64,000 nt of DNA from Flavisolibacter nicotianae (GTDB lineage: Bacteria > Bacteroidota > Bacteroidia > Chitinophagales > Chitinophagaceae), in assembly GCF_003628535.1 (NCBI RefSeq), contig NZ_RBCI01000008.1:62001-126000 (forward strand), given 5' to 3'. The notes beneath the pieces were generated by a model. The model searched no databases, had not been told where the DNA came from, and saw nothing but the letters and a program-made list of their open reading frames with translations. Positions 25,855 to 35,352 of this stretch are shown here, in pieces (positions within the stretch are counted from its first letter, which is position 1; the number at the start of each line of letters is the position of its first letter). Position numbers and translations under genes: made by a program.

Positions 25855-27864
25855 TTAGTTGACATAGATCCTGTCGTCGAGCGGTTCGGCCGTTTCCGAC
25901 ACCGCTTTTTCATCCGGTACGCCAATTTCCTGTTGCACGAAATACATGTCGATCTCACCCACGTTCTTCGCATACAGTTTGCCGCGGTGTGTGCAGACGT
26001 ATTTTTCTTTCACCAGTTCGTAAGTAGCTGCGGAAATGTTGATCTTTCCCGGCTCACCGTTGCTTTCCATGCGGCTGGCAATGTTCACCGTGTTGCCCCA
26101 GATGTCGTACGCATATTTTTTCTTGCCTACCACGCCGGCTACCACCGGGCCAACGTGGATGCCGATCCGCATCTCGAGCGGCTCATGGCCCTCGTCCTTT
26201 CTCCGCTGGTTAAAGGTTTTCATGTAAGCCTGTATTTCCATTGCCGCCTGCACAATGCGGAAGGGATGACTGATATCGGCCGTGGGAATGCCACCGGCAC
26301 ACATGTAAGCGTCGCCAATGGTTTTGATCTTCTCGAGTTTGTTTTTTTCAATGATGTTGTCGAAAGCCACGAAGCAGATGTTCAGTTCTTTCACCAGTTC
26401 TTCGGGAGTCATTTTTTCGGCAATCATGGTGAAGTTGCGAAAGTCGCTGAACAGCACGGAGACCCTTTCGTAGCTGCGGGGTTTGGCATGGCCGTAGTCC
26501 TGCAGTTCTTTTACCACTTCGGCCGGCAGGATGTTGTTGAGCAGGGTGTGAATTTGTACCCGCTGCCGGTCGAGCACCTTGTTGATTTTTTCTTTGTGCC
26601 GGTACCCCCGGAAAATAATGAAGGCGATGAGGCAGAGAAGCACCACGCCGATAGCGAAGGCTGTCTTGGCCTGCCGCTCTTTTTGCACCTGTACTTCACC
26701 GAGCTTTTTTTCGTTGGTCAACAGCTTGATCTGGTCTTCTTTTTTTGACAACTCGAAATCAAAATTCAGCAGGCCCAGTTTCTTCAGGCTTTCGGTATTG
26801 TACAGCGTATCCTTGATCCCGGCATACTTCGACTGGTAGAGATAGGCGTTCCGGTAATCCGCGGTTTTCGAATAGGCGAGGGAAAGGTTTTGGTAAATGT
26901 CCCGCAGGTCCACCTTGGTGCCCAGTTCCTGCGCTCTTGCTTCGGCCCGTTGAAGATAGGTGAGGGCCGAGCCATAATTTCCTTCCTGCAACTGGACGTT
27001 CGCAATTCCCTGCCAGGCCCGCATTTGCTGCGACTGGTCGCCGACTTTTTCCGAAAGAAGAAGGGCTTTTTGGTGGTTGTGGAGAGCGGCGTCGTAGGCT
27101 TTTTTTCGCAGGTAAATCTTGCCAAGGCCGTTATAGGCAAAGGCCACCTGTGCGGAGGAACTGTCGGCGACAATGGCTTCTTTGTAATAAGGCAGGGCCT
27201 TGTCGTCCTGCTGTTCGTCGTAATAGATCTCGCCAAGGTTGCTTAGTACGATGGAGTTGGTGCGCTGGTCACCCTTGGCTTTACTCAGCGGCAGGGCTTT
27301 CAGCAGGTAATCGAGTGCCTTGGGGTCGCGGGTATTGTGGTAAATACTGGCGGCCGTGACCAGCGAAGAAATGATCCGCGTGGTGTCTTTGGTCTTTTCG
27401 GCCAGCTTCAGGGCCTGCAGGCAAAAATCCAGCGCCTTCACGTCGTCACCGCGGTCTTTGTACACCGCACTGATGTTGTTCAGCAGGTTGGAGATCCCCA
27501 CATCATCGTTCATGCGCCGAAAGATGGCCAGCGACTGGTGCCAGTAATTCAGCGCCATGTCGTATTTCTGCTGGTAGTAATAGCCGATGCCGATGTTTTT
27601 CAGCGCAACCGCTTCCCCTTTCTGGAAGTGTAGCTTTGCCGCCAGGCGTTGCGCCTCGCGGGAAACGTCGATGGCTTTGACAGGATCCTCGCCAAACAGT
27701 GATTTGCTTTTCTCCAACAGGTGGTTGACCGTTGCGGTATCTTCCCGAGAGGCGGTTTGTGCGGCCGCCGTGATACAGAAAAACAACACCAGCACCAGCA
27801 GGCAGGATAGACGTTTCAGCATCACCAACGATTTCCCTCCAACGAAACGTTTACGTGTCGCCAT
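25855..27864 (-). CDS. TPR-domain class III adenylate cyclase
   Basis: A 669-residue membrane protein. A signal peptide (MLKRLSCLLVLVLFFCITAAAQ, residues 15-36; ATG at 27822 is an alternative start) is followed by about eight TPR-like repeats in the periplasm, one membrane helix near residues 400-422 and a cytoplasmic class III cyclase domain from about 465. Metal-binding aspartates are D474 (SVLFSDFRNFT) and D518 (KTIGDAYM). The adenine-selecting lysine K514 and D587 (YDIWG), and the transition-state N594 and R598 (NIASR), are all present, so it should make cAMP. It lies between a giant secreted protein (69 nt upstream) and the HD-YitT gene. Confidence 0.9.
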   Translation of the reverse strand: MATRKRFVGGKSLVMLKRLSCLLVLVLFFCITAAAQTASREDTATVNHLLEKSKSLFGEDPVKAIDVSREAQRLAAKLHFQKGEAVALKNIGIGYYYQQKYDMALNYWHQSLAIFRRMNDDVGISNLLNNISAVYKDRGDDVKALDFCLQALKLAEKTKDTTRIISSLVTAASIYHNTRDPKALDYLLKALPLSKAKGDQRTNSIVLSNLGEIYYDEQQDDKALPYYKEAIVADSSSAQVAFAYNGLGKIYLRKKAYDAALHNHQKALLLSEKVGDQSQQMRAWQGIANVQLQEGNYGSALTYLQRAEARAQELGTKVDLRDIYQNLSLAYSKTADYRNAYLYQSKYAGIKDTLYNTESLKKLGLLNFDFELSKKEDQIKLLTNEKKLGEVQVQKERQAKTAFAIGVVLLCLIAFIIFRGYRHKEKINKVLDRQRVQIHTLLNNILPAEVVKELQDYGHAKPRSYERVSVLFSDFRNFTMIAEKMTPEELVKELNICFVAFDNIIEKNKLEKIKTIGDAYMCAGGIPTADISHPFRIVQAAMEIQAYMKTFNQRRKDEGHEPLEMRIGIHVGPVVAGVVGKKKYAYDIWGNTVNIASRMESNGEPGKINISAATYELVKEKYVCTHRGKLYAKNVGEIDMYFVQQEIGVPDEKAVSETAEPLDDRIYVN

Positions 27865-27933
27865 TGCATATTTTTTACAGGTTCACAATCAACTTCCCAT
27901 GGTACGGAGATATTCATTTGGCAGCAGTACCGT

Positions 27934-30900
27934 TTAGAGTTTGGTAAAGCGCAAGGTGCGGTAGCCTTCGGCTGTTTTTACCCGGACGAGGTAGATGCCC
28001 GGCGACAATGAAGTTACCGATATTTCCAGCGTCTTTTCATCAATCCTTTGCGCAGCCAGTCCTGCATACCGTCGTCCCGTGGCATCTACCACCATAAAAT
28101 CCTTTTCCGATTCAATGCTGACCGTTGCATGAACCCTTACCCTGTCGTGTGCCGGGTTGGGGTAAACAGAGGTGGCGACAGCCGTTGTTTCAACTTCCGG
28201 CGCTCCCACTGCCTGCTTCTGCGTGATGACGGTTGACTGGCATCGTGGTGAGTTGGCATTTACGTCGCTGGTAACGGCCGTTTTGTGGTTGGATTCCAGG
28301 GAGCGTAAATTCCAGGACATCGGTTGACCGTTGAACAGGATCTGCACTTCGTGTACGCCGGGTTCAAATACTTCCGGCAACGTGTTTCGGTAGAAGCTTC
28401 CCGGTGCACTGGAAATGTAGTTGTCCGGTCCTCGCGGAATGTACACCGGTGTTTCGTTGCGGTTGTTGTAGCTGAACACGACCACGTAACGGTAGCCATA
28501 TAGTGCCACTTCGGCTGCACTGAGTGCCCGCACGCATTCTGTTTTGACCAGGATCTTTTTCGCGCCATTGCCATACGGGTTCACGTACAGGCGACCGGTA
28601 TCCATGATCAGGGGCCTGTAATTGGCCAGGACAAGACCATTGACACTAGGCTGGATGATATACATGCCGGGCTGGCCGTTATACACCGGCGACAGGCTGT
28701 ACGTAATGCCCGTTACAATGCCTGGCGGATCGTTGTAAGCCAAACCTGTGATGGTCGATGTAAAGAACGATTGCGGCGGCGTCGGATCGCCCTGGTTGAT
28801 GAATTTCCAGTCGGCATCAACTGTTAGCGGTGCCGGCAAAATGGTGATATCGGCCGTGCCGTAGGTGATGTCGAAATTTGGATCGAACAGGGCACCGGGA
28901 ACCAGTTTTTGTACACCTGCATTCAGCCCGGTAATCATGTTCACGGAGAACAGGCCGCCAATGGCGCCCTGCTGCAGCAGCAGGTCATCCCGGTCGATGA
29001 CAAGAGCCGCGTTGGAATTGTTGGTGGCGCTGATTCCGCCGATATTGTTGACAAGGGCCTGCAACTGTCCATTCACAAGTGCCTGCAACTGCCCGTTGAC
29101 CAATGTGTACGATTCGCCATTGACCATGGCTTGCAGTTGCCCGTTCGTGATGGTGTAGCTTTCCACCGGCTGAACGGTGCCGTTCACCACCGCCATTAAC
29201 TGTCCGTTGACCAAAGCCTGCAACTGCCCGTTCACAAGAGCCTGCAACTGGCCATTGACCAGTTCTGCAAAGGTGAACCGTCCATTTACGACAGCCATCA
29301 ATTGCCCATTCACTATGCTGAGTAGCTGCCCGTTGACTAGCGCCAGCAACTGGCCATTGACAAGGGCCTGTAACTGCCCGTTCACCACGGCCTGCAATTG
29401 CCCGTTTTCAAGGACGGCATAATCAACGACGGTCAGCTCTCCGTTTACCAATGCCAGCAGTTGTCCGTTGACGATGGCCTGTAATTGCCCATTGACAAGA
29501 GCCTGCAACTGGCCGTTCACGACCGGCATTAGCTGGCCGTTGACGGCAGCCTGCAATTGTCCGTTGACAAGCGCCAGTAATTGTCCGTTGACAATGGCTT
29601 GCAGTTGGCCGTTCACCAATGCCATCAACTGGCCATTGACGATAGCCTGCAACTGCCCGTTCTGCATGCTCAGGTCAACCGTCACGGCTACACCATTGAC
29701 GACTGCCTGGATTTGTCCGTTGGTGACGGGCACCCACACGCCGTTCACCATGGCCATCAACTGGCCGTTAAGAACCGTAAAGTCTTCGGCTGGCTGCCAG
29801 ACACCGTTCACCAGTGCCTGCAGTTGCCCGTTCACAATGGCTTGCAATTGTCCATTCACCATACTGAGTAATTGCCCATTGATCAGTGTTTTTGTCTGTC
29901 CGCCCGGCGGTGTGGCCTGGGCAGTACCATTCGCCAGTGCCCGCATACTCACAAGCCCTCTCAGTTTGTTTTCGGGTGGTGTGGGCAGAAGTTGGATATG
30001 TGCGGAATCCGTTTTGTAGGCGGCCAGCGATTCAGCCGAAAGATCAACCAGGAAACGTTGGTTTTTCGCATCGGCGGAAGAAACCAGTCCGGTAATGGGA
30101 ACCAGTTGCCCGTTTCGAACAAGGTATTTCCGTGCATTCCTAACCGACTGGAAGCTGGCCAGCGTGCCCATGTTTTTGAGTGCGGCTACTTCGTCTGCTG
30201 GTGGCGGGACCGCCAGGCCGTTGACCACGGCCAGTGTATTGCCGGACAGGTATTTCAAATACCTGGCTTTTAAAGATTCAACCACCGTGTTATCAATCAG
30301 GCGGCCACCAAAATCGAAGTCGTAGGCAATACCTCCTACGTATTCGCCATAGGTGACCGTCTGGTTACGTGGCATGATTTTCACCGGCAGTTTTTGCACG
30401 GTGAGTGTGCCGGCCTGGAACACGAAATCGTATTTGGCGAGCAGCGCCGCGTCGGTAGGGTTCGAAGGGTCAAGTGGTGTGGTGCGGGAAGGCGTGATGC
30501 TGTAGTTGGCGGCATTGCTGGTGGCGGTGGCAAAGGTTTCGTAATGGATGTTGGTGCCGTCGAGTTTGAGGCTGGCAAGGGTTTCGGTGGTGGTGCTCAG
30601 CGGCTGCCCGTCGATGGTCACTGTTGCCGTAAATTCCGGCAAAGCTTCGCCGAAGGTTTTTGTTTTGTTATCCGCCTTAACCAAAACGGTCTTCCTGCTG
30701 CTAAACAGGTGCAGGGCGTCCGAAAAACCGCCATCCAGCCCGCTCAGGCTTTTCGGCGGATTGTAAAGCTGGATGGCCGGATCGTCTGCTACCGAACCGG
30801 TAATGTGTGCGGCGACTTCCTGGTTGTTGACAAAAGCAGTGGGTACCTCTGCGCCCCGCACATACACCTTTGTGGTCGGAATCAAATACAGGCCCCTGAC

Positions 30901-33825
30901 GCGGAGTGTAAAGTCGACGTTTGTTGAAGGCGTTAAATCCGGTGGGGCGATCAGGCTGCTGATGACCGGCCGTGCATTGGCAATGGTGAGCATGGCTTCA
31001 TCGGCGCGAATGGCACCATAGCCGCTCTTGAAGTCAAACCCCGGTTCGTGCAGGTCCAGTGCTGTCGTTTGCAGTAGCTCCTTTACTTCTGCCGGTGCCA
31101 CCGCAGGCTGGAGGTTGAATTTCTTTTTACCCTCGATGAGCAGGGCTGCAGCACCGGCGGCGTGCGGTGCCGCGGCCGATGTGCCAAAGAAGTTCGGGAA
31201 GGGGTCGCCTTCGATATTGGTGACAGGATCGGTGTTGATGGTAACGGTTGTATTCACGCCATTGGGCGCCACCACGTTGGGTTTTCTCCGGACAGTTCCT
31301 TCCACCTCAGTTCCACCGCGGGAAGAGAACGAGGCCACGCTGGGGTAATCCGGAACGATGTTGTTGACGTTGTCGTACAGCATGGCACCAACCGAAATGG
31401 CACTTTCCGCATTGGCCTGGCCAACGATCGTTGACGAACCCGGATAACCTGCAATGGAAGCGTCGCCGCGGAAAACAATGTACTTGAACCTGACGTTGGT
31501 GGCACCCGTGGCGCTGACGATCAGCAGGTCGGCATCCGTTTCTTCGTTGACATTGAAGGGCAATACTTCAAACGGGTCGGCGGTGCGGCTGTCACGGTTA
31601 AAACCAAAATAGCTGCCATCGGGTTTGACAAGGTAAATATCAAGGTCCACCAGGGCGCCCGGGTCTTCGCCCAGCGAATAAAAATTGTCGTCCCACTGCA
31701 ATACAATCGTGTAAATCCCTTTTTTCAGGTGAATCGTTTGCCGGATGCCGTCGCCGAAGTTGTGAGGGACGCCAGTGATACCGGCCGGTAATGCTGTTGC
31801 GTCGCCCGGCGAGAAAGTTCCTTCAAACGAACGGCTGCCAAAGTTGCCTGCGGAGGTAATGTAGGTCACTTTGTTGTTCACCACCACATCATTGACCGCC
31901 TGTGCAATCAAGCCATCTTTCAGGAAAGGCTCCGTGATGTAGGTGATATCGTCAACCAGCACATTGGCGCTCCTTGGCGGCAATGCCAGTTCTTTAATGC
32001 CCAGCGAAAAATCGAGCGGGCTGAGGATGCCGGTGCGGAACAAAAGCTTGGCCTTCGGCGCCACGTCATGAACAATTTGCACCATGGCCCTTCCTTCGTC
32101 GGAGCGGGGCGGGTCGGGAAACTCCCTTACCACGGTAAGATCGGCAGGCACATCGCCTTCCTGCTTGTCGTGATCCGCTTCCTGCTTGGTGTCGTAGCTA
32201 TCCGAGAAAACGCCGACTGTCACACCATTGCCTTCAATCCCCCATTGGGAACGTACAAAATTTGCCTTCATGGTCAGGTCGCCCTGTGTCGTTACCTGGC
32301 CAACGTTATTAATCGGTTCAAACAGGGGGCGTACATAATCAATGTCATCGCGGAGGTTCAGCAGGTTCAGCTTCGCAATCGGGAACTTGCCGGTGAGCAC
32401 CCGGTGTGTCGATAAGGTCGACACCGAGTCGAAGCCCTCGCTTTTCAGGTAGTTGAACAGCGTGTTGTAAACGGACGGCTCGGTCGATTTTGCAACGACT
32501 TCGATCCAGACCTTCTGCGTCGCCTGGTCGATCCGGAAAATGATGTTGTCGGGAACTGTCGTGATGATGTCAGGGTTTTGGTTCAGTGATGTCAGTTCCG
32601 ATCCGATCTTGTTGGTCACTTTTCCGCCGGGCGGAGGTGGATAGTAGGGATCGATGACGACAGGAGTAAAATTGAGCGGTTGGTAGTTGATCCTGGCAGC
32701 GTCGCCCACTATGATCTTTGTTTTGCTCCAGAAAGCGCCGTATACCTCCGCATAATTACCTTCCAGTGCATTCGGCGTACCGATGGCAATGCTGCCATTG
32801 GGCGCATAGACGGTACCGGCCCAAAAAGCGCTGATCTCTGCACCGCGGGTGGTATCCCTGATGCGAAACGCATTCCCACCGGGAACGGTGCTGCCATTTC
32901 CGTGCACTTCCAGGTAAACCCGCGAGGCTTCGGGATAGTACCCGTTGTTGGGAAAATTGCTGCCGACGATCATGTCGGTGGGACCCAGGTCAACGTCCTG
33001 GTGCACATAGATCCGGTAGCTTTCTTCACTGGATGGCGGAATGTCAAAGCTGATCGTATTTCTCCCGCTGGTGCGGATGGATCGGAACACATAAATACCC
33101 GGCGTGGTAAAAACAACCCTTCCATTCCCGGTTAGCACCAGGTCGCCATAAGCACCGGGCACAATCGAGTCGCCATCGACGACATTTTTGCTGGTGAAGG
33201 GTGGAAACGTTGTTTGAAACGGCAGGGAGGGTAAAATCGGAAGGGGAAGTGTATCCAAAAACTGCACGGGGCCGAACGTGGGGACGGGACCGAGGTAGGT
33301 GTAGGGCTTCTGAAGATAAACCGGTCCGTCAACAAGATCACCCGTGTCAAAAACCACGTGTCCTCTTGCCTGAACCAGGCCGCCTTGTGGCGGGTCCTGC
33401 AGGCTGTTGAACGGATCGTATGTCGTTACCGTGTTTAGTGGAGCATTGATCACAGGGAAATTGACGAAGGCATCGTTACGGGCCACCAGGTTGCCCCCAA
33501 TGGTGTTGCCACCGGCCGTCATGTTGATCCGGTTGCCGCTGTAGATATCGGTAACAAGATCGTTGTGGTTGCCAACGGTCACCAGAAAATTACTGCCAAT
33601 AATGGTTCGCAACTCCTGGCTTCTGGAGATGCTGCTGTTGGCCGACAGTTGCAAACCGTAGCGGACCGAATCGTTCATGCCGCGGTGGGTGCCATCGGCA
33701 AAAAGCACGTACTGGGAAATGGTGGTAGTGTCGGAAATCGGGCGGGGCAAGGTTTGTGCAAAAACAGTCGTCGTAAAACACAGCCATAAAAGAATCGATA
33801 AAGAAGTGCGCAGTTGGTTAGGCAT
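27934..33825 (-). CDS. Giant T9SS-secreted subtilase-like protein with MBG domains and VNGQLQAL repeats
   Basis: A 1,963-residue secreted protein. Signal peptide about 1-24. Residues 70-400 look like a beta-helical anchor-type region (GGNTIGGNLVARND; GSIAIGTPNALEGNYAEVYGAFW). A subtilase (S8) domain follows: D542 (GVFSDSYD), oxyanion asparagine N661 (TSAGNFG) and S883 (GTSAAAPHAAG); where HGTH is expected there is DEGRAM at 576-581. An MBG-like domain covers about 1045-1145; a second starts near 1148 (TVTYGEYVGG) and seems to end near 1655 (FDITYGTADITILPA), with an insertion that contains about 32 NG units of the type VNGQLQAL (1314-1592). A third MBG-like unit lies at about 1660-1740. The C-terminus (about 1885-1963, SVYPNPAHDRV to GIYLVRVKTAEGYRTLRFTKL) is a type A T9SS sorting domain. 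First of three same-strand genes ahead of the cyclase. Confidence 0.88.
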   Translation of the reverse strand: MPNQLRTSLSILLWLCFTTTVFAQTLPRPISDTTTISQYVLFADGTHRGMNDSVRYGLQLSANSSISRSQELRTIIGSNFLVTVGNHNDLVTDIYSGNRINMTAGGNTIGGNLVARNDAFVNFPVINAPLNTVTTYDPFNSLQDPPQGGLVQARGHVVFDTGDLVDGPVYLQKPYTYLGPVPTFGPVQFLDTLPLPILPSLPFQTTFPPFTSKNVVDGDSIVPGAYGDLVLTGNGRVVFTTPGIYVFRSIRTSGRNTISFDIPPSSEESYRIYVHQDVDLGPTDMIVGSNFPNNGYYPEASRVYLEVHGNGSTVPGGNAFRIRDTTRGAEISAFWAGTVYAPNGSIAIGTPNALEGNYAEVYGAFWSKTKIIVGDAARINYQPLNFTPVVIDPYYPPPPGGKVTNKIGSELTSLNQNPDIITTVPDNIIFRIDQATQKVWIEVVAKSTEPSVYNTLFNYLKSEGFDSVSTLSTHRVLTGKFPIAKLNLLNLRDDIDYVRPLFEPINNVGQVTTQGDLTMKANFVRSQWGIEGNGVTVGVFSDSYDTKQEADHDKQEGDVPADLTVVREFPDPPRSDEGRAMVQIVHDVAPKAKLLFRTGILSPLDFSLGIKELALPPRSANVLVDDITYITEPFLKDGLIAQAVNDVVVNNKVTYITSAGNFGSRSFEGTFSPGDATALPAGITGVPHNFGDGIRQTIHLKKGIYTIVLQWDDNFYSLGEDPGALVDLDIYLVKPDGSYFGFNRDSRTADPFEVLPFNVNEETDADLLIVSATGATNVRFKYIVFRGDASIAGYPGSSTIVGQANAESAISVGAMLYDNVNNIVPDYPSVASFSSRGGTEVEGTVRRKPNVVAPNGVNTTVTINTDPVTNIEGDPFPNFFGTSAAAPHAAGAAALLIEGKKKFNLQPAVAPAEVKELLQTTALDLHEPGFDFKSGYGAIRADEAMLTIANARPVISSLIAPPDLTPSTNVDFTLRVRGLYLIPTTKVYVRGAEVPTAFVNNQEVAAHITGSVADDPAIQLYNPPKSLSGLDGGFSDALHLFSSRKTVLVKADNKTKTFGEALPEFTATVTIDGQPLSTTTETLASLKLDGTNIHYETFATATSNAANYSITPSRTTPLDPSNPTDAALLAKYDFVFQAGTLTVQKLPVKIMPRNQTVTYGEYVGGIAYDFDFGGRLIDNTVVESLKARYLKYLSGNTLAVVNGLAVPPPADEVAALKNMGTLASFQSVRNARKYLVRNGQLVPITGLVSSADAKNQRFLVDLSAESLAAYKTDSAHIQLLPTPPENKLRGLVSMRALANGTAQATPPGGQTKTLINGQLLSMVNGQLQAIVNGQLQALVNGVWQPAEDFTVLNGQLMAMVNGVWVPVTNGQIQAVVNGVAVTVDLSMQNGQLQAIVNGQLMALVNGQLQAIVNGQLLALVNGQLQAAVNGQLMPVVNGQLQALVNGQLQAIVNGQLLALVNGELTVVDYAVLENGQLQAVVNGQLQALVNGQLLALVNGQLLSIVNGQLMAVVNGRFTFAELVNGQLQALVNGQLQALVNGQLMAVVNGTVQPVESYTITNGQLQAMVNGESYTLVNGQLQALVNGQLQALVNNIGGISATNNSNAALVIDRDDLLLQQGAIGGLFSVNMITGLNAGVQKLVPGALFDPNFDITYGTADITILPAPLTVDADWKFINQGDPTPPQSFFTSTITGLAYNDPPGIVTGITYSLSPVYNGQPGMYIIQPSVNGLVLANYRPLIMDTGRLYVNPYGNGAKKILVKTECVRALSAAEVALYGYRYVVVFSYNNRNETPVYIPRGPDNYISSAPGSFYRNTLPEVFEPGVHEVQILFNGQPMSWNLRSLESNHKTAVTSDVNANSPRCQSTVITQKQAVGAPEVETTAVATSVYPNPAHDRVRVHATVSIESEKDFMVVDATGRRYAGLAAQRIDEKTLEISVTSLSPGIYLVRVKTAEGYRTLRFTKL
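29050..29886 (-). repeat. 24-nt tandem repeat tract coding VNGQLQAL octapeptides
   Basis: An 837-nt in-frame tract inside the giant subtilase gene (residues 1314-1592). The unit is (V/L/T/E/Q)NGQL(Q/M/L)(A/S/P)(L/I/V/M/A), about 24 regular octads, broken by six or so longer or divergent units such as VNGVWQPAEDFTV, VNGVAVTVDLSM, VNGELTVVDYAVL, VNGRFTFAEL and VNGTVQPVESYTI. Codons differ between copies at third positions. Confidence 0.95.
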
Positions 33826-34189
33826 ACGTCAGGTGGTTTTAAGTTGGTAAAAATCATTCTACCGTTGCCAACTGTCATTTGGCCGTACAACGATCTTCCG
33901 GCTTACAAAAAAGGAAGAAGGACTCTGCGGCGCAACAGGCAGTTAGCGTCATAGGGAAACGAAAGAGAACTGTCTTTGAAGGATAAAAGGGATCTGAAGG
34001 ATAGGTCTAAAATATTCCTTTTTTCTATATAGCGTAGATTTTTCTAATCTTTATTTTTCAGGCAGTTAAGCTTTGTTGCAATGCGGGTTCCCGGTGCCCG
34101 TTCCCTGTTGTCCCGCATGAAGGTGCTGCAAACGGCCCTGTATTTTGATGGCTTGTCGTGCAGAAGAATTCAGTGCATAACAGGCACGT
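33826..34189. other. Intergenic region upstream of the giant gene
   Basis: 364 nt, AT-rich around 34005-34065. It should hold the promoter of the giant gene (minus strand), but I see no clear box. No gene is supported. Confidence 0.4.
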
Positions 34190-34969
34190 CTATTTGTCGG
34201 CAAGTTCAATCCAGACCGGTGCATGGTCGCTGGTTTTTTCCCATCCTCTTACCTGTTTGTCCACGCCGCCGGCGGTAAGACGTTTTTTCAATGGCGGGCT
34301 AAGTAAAAAATGATCGATCCGCAGGCCGGCATTACGGCCAAAGGCATTGCGGAAATAATCCCAGTAGGTGTAGATCGTGTCGTCGGGATTTAATTTGCGT
34401 AAGGCATCGGTCCAGCCCTGTTCGAGTATCTTGTGAAAGGCCTCGCGGGACTCGGGTCGGAAGAGCGCATCTTCTACCCAGCGCTCCGGTTTGTACACGT
34501 CTTTCTCGGTGGGAATCACGTTGTAGTCGCCGGTGAGCAAGGCGGGCTTTTCTTCCTTCAGCAAAGCGGCTGCATGACGGGTAAAAATGTCCATCCACCG
34601 AAGTTTGTAATCGAATTTCGGTCCCGGCGCCGGGTTGCCGTTCGGCAGGTAAAGACAGCCCACAATCACGTCGTTGATCTCGGCTTCGATGTAGCGGCTT
34701 TGTTCGTCCTCGTCGTTGTCGGGCACACCGCGGTGCCGTTCTGTTGGCTCACCGATACGCGAAAGAATGGCCACGCCGTTCCAGCTTTTTTGTCCGTGCC
34801 AGATAGCCTTATAGCCGGCATTTTCGATGGCTTCCAGCGGAAATTTTTCCTGCGGTGCCTTAAGCTCCTGCAGGCAGGCCACATCGGGCGCCGTTTCCTC
34901 CAACCAGCGAAGCAATACGGGCAAGCGTGCCGTAATTCCATTGACATTGTACGTGGCGATCTTCATCAT
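34190..34969 (-). CDS. xth: Exodeoxyribonuclease III
   Basis: A 259-residue cytoplasmic DNA-repair nuclease that cuts 5' of abasic sites and degrades 3' ends. The start KIATYNVNGITARLPVLLRWL, the metal glutamate in LQELK, the VGCLYLPNG segment, the GDYNVIPTEKDVY catalytic loop and the C-terminal GLRIDHFLLS and TSDHAPVWIEL motifs are all present. Length is normal. Two ATGs stand side by side at the start; either is possible. It stands alone. Confidence 0.93.
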   Translation of the reverse strand: MMKIATYNVNGITARLPVLLRWLEETAPDVACLQELKAPQEKFPLEAIENAGYKAIWHGQKSWNGVAILSRIGEPTERHRGVPDNDEDEQSRYIEAEINDVIVGCLYLPNGNPAPGPKFDYKLRWMDIFTRHAAALLKEEKPALLTGDYNVIPTEKDVYKPERWVEDALFRPESREAFHKILEQGWTDALRKLNPDDTIYTYWDYFRNAFGRNAGLRIDHFLLSPPLKKRLTAGGVDKQVRGWEKTSDHAPVWIELADK

Positions 34970-35352
34970 TCAAGGCTTTGGTTAAGGTGCTGCAGACCTT
35001 CGCCTGCTTACTATCCTGCCTGCAAAGAGTCCGTTCACAAAAAGGTAAAATACAAAACTCCGGCAAACAAGGCAGACGAGCTGCAAATTTTTCAATGTCG
35101 CACTGCAGCCCGGCTGGCTTCTGCCCATGATACAACCGCCCGGCTGCGGTTTATTTCCATTGTATACCCTATCATCAGGCGCTTTCACTTGGAAAATTTT
35201 ACTGGATGGCAGCTGGTGGATGACTGCAGGGCGATGGCCTGGCTTTTTTTCGCAGGCTTTGATTCATCTTTTGCCGATTGCCTGTAAAAAGCAAAAAGGC
35301 CTGCTCCACTGTGCAGGCCTTGCGGTTTTTTAGGAAGGATGCGTTTATTCGT
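34970..35352. other. Intergenic region with a terminator
   Basis: 383 nt. Holds the minus-strand terminator at 35291-35323 and only short frames otherwise. Confidence 0.5.
35291..35323 (-). terminator. Rho-independent terminator of the ApbE/FGE/Gfo-Idh operon
   Basis: A 9-bp perfect stem AAGGCCTGC / GCAGGCCTT with an 8-nt loop. Read on the minus strand it is followed by a T run. It lies 29 nt after the stop of the Gfo/Idh/MocA gene. Confidence 0.8.

Noticed and set aside
29050-29886. CRISPR array
   Set aside because: The 24-nt units are contiguous, in frame and without unique spacers of constant length; they code protein.
29177-30019. Cys/Pro-rich open frames on the plus strand (repeating CNCPLT/CNWPFT)
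   Set aside because: They are the reverse reading of the VNGQLQAL tract; the repeat period keeps that frame open. No start signal or signal peptide supports them.
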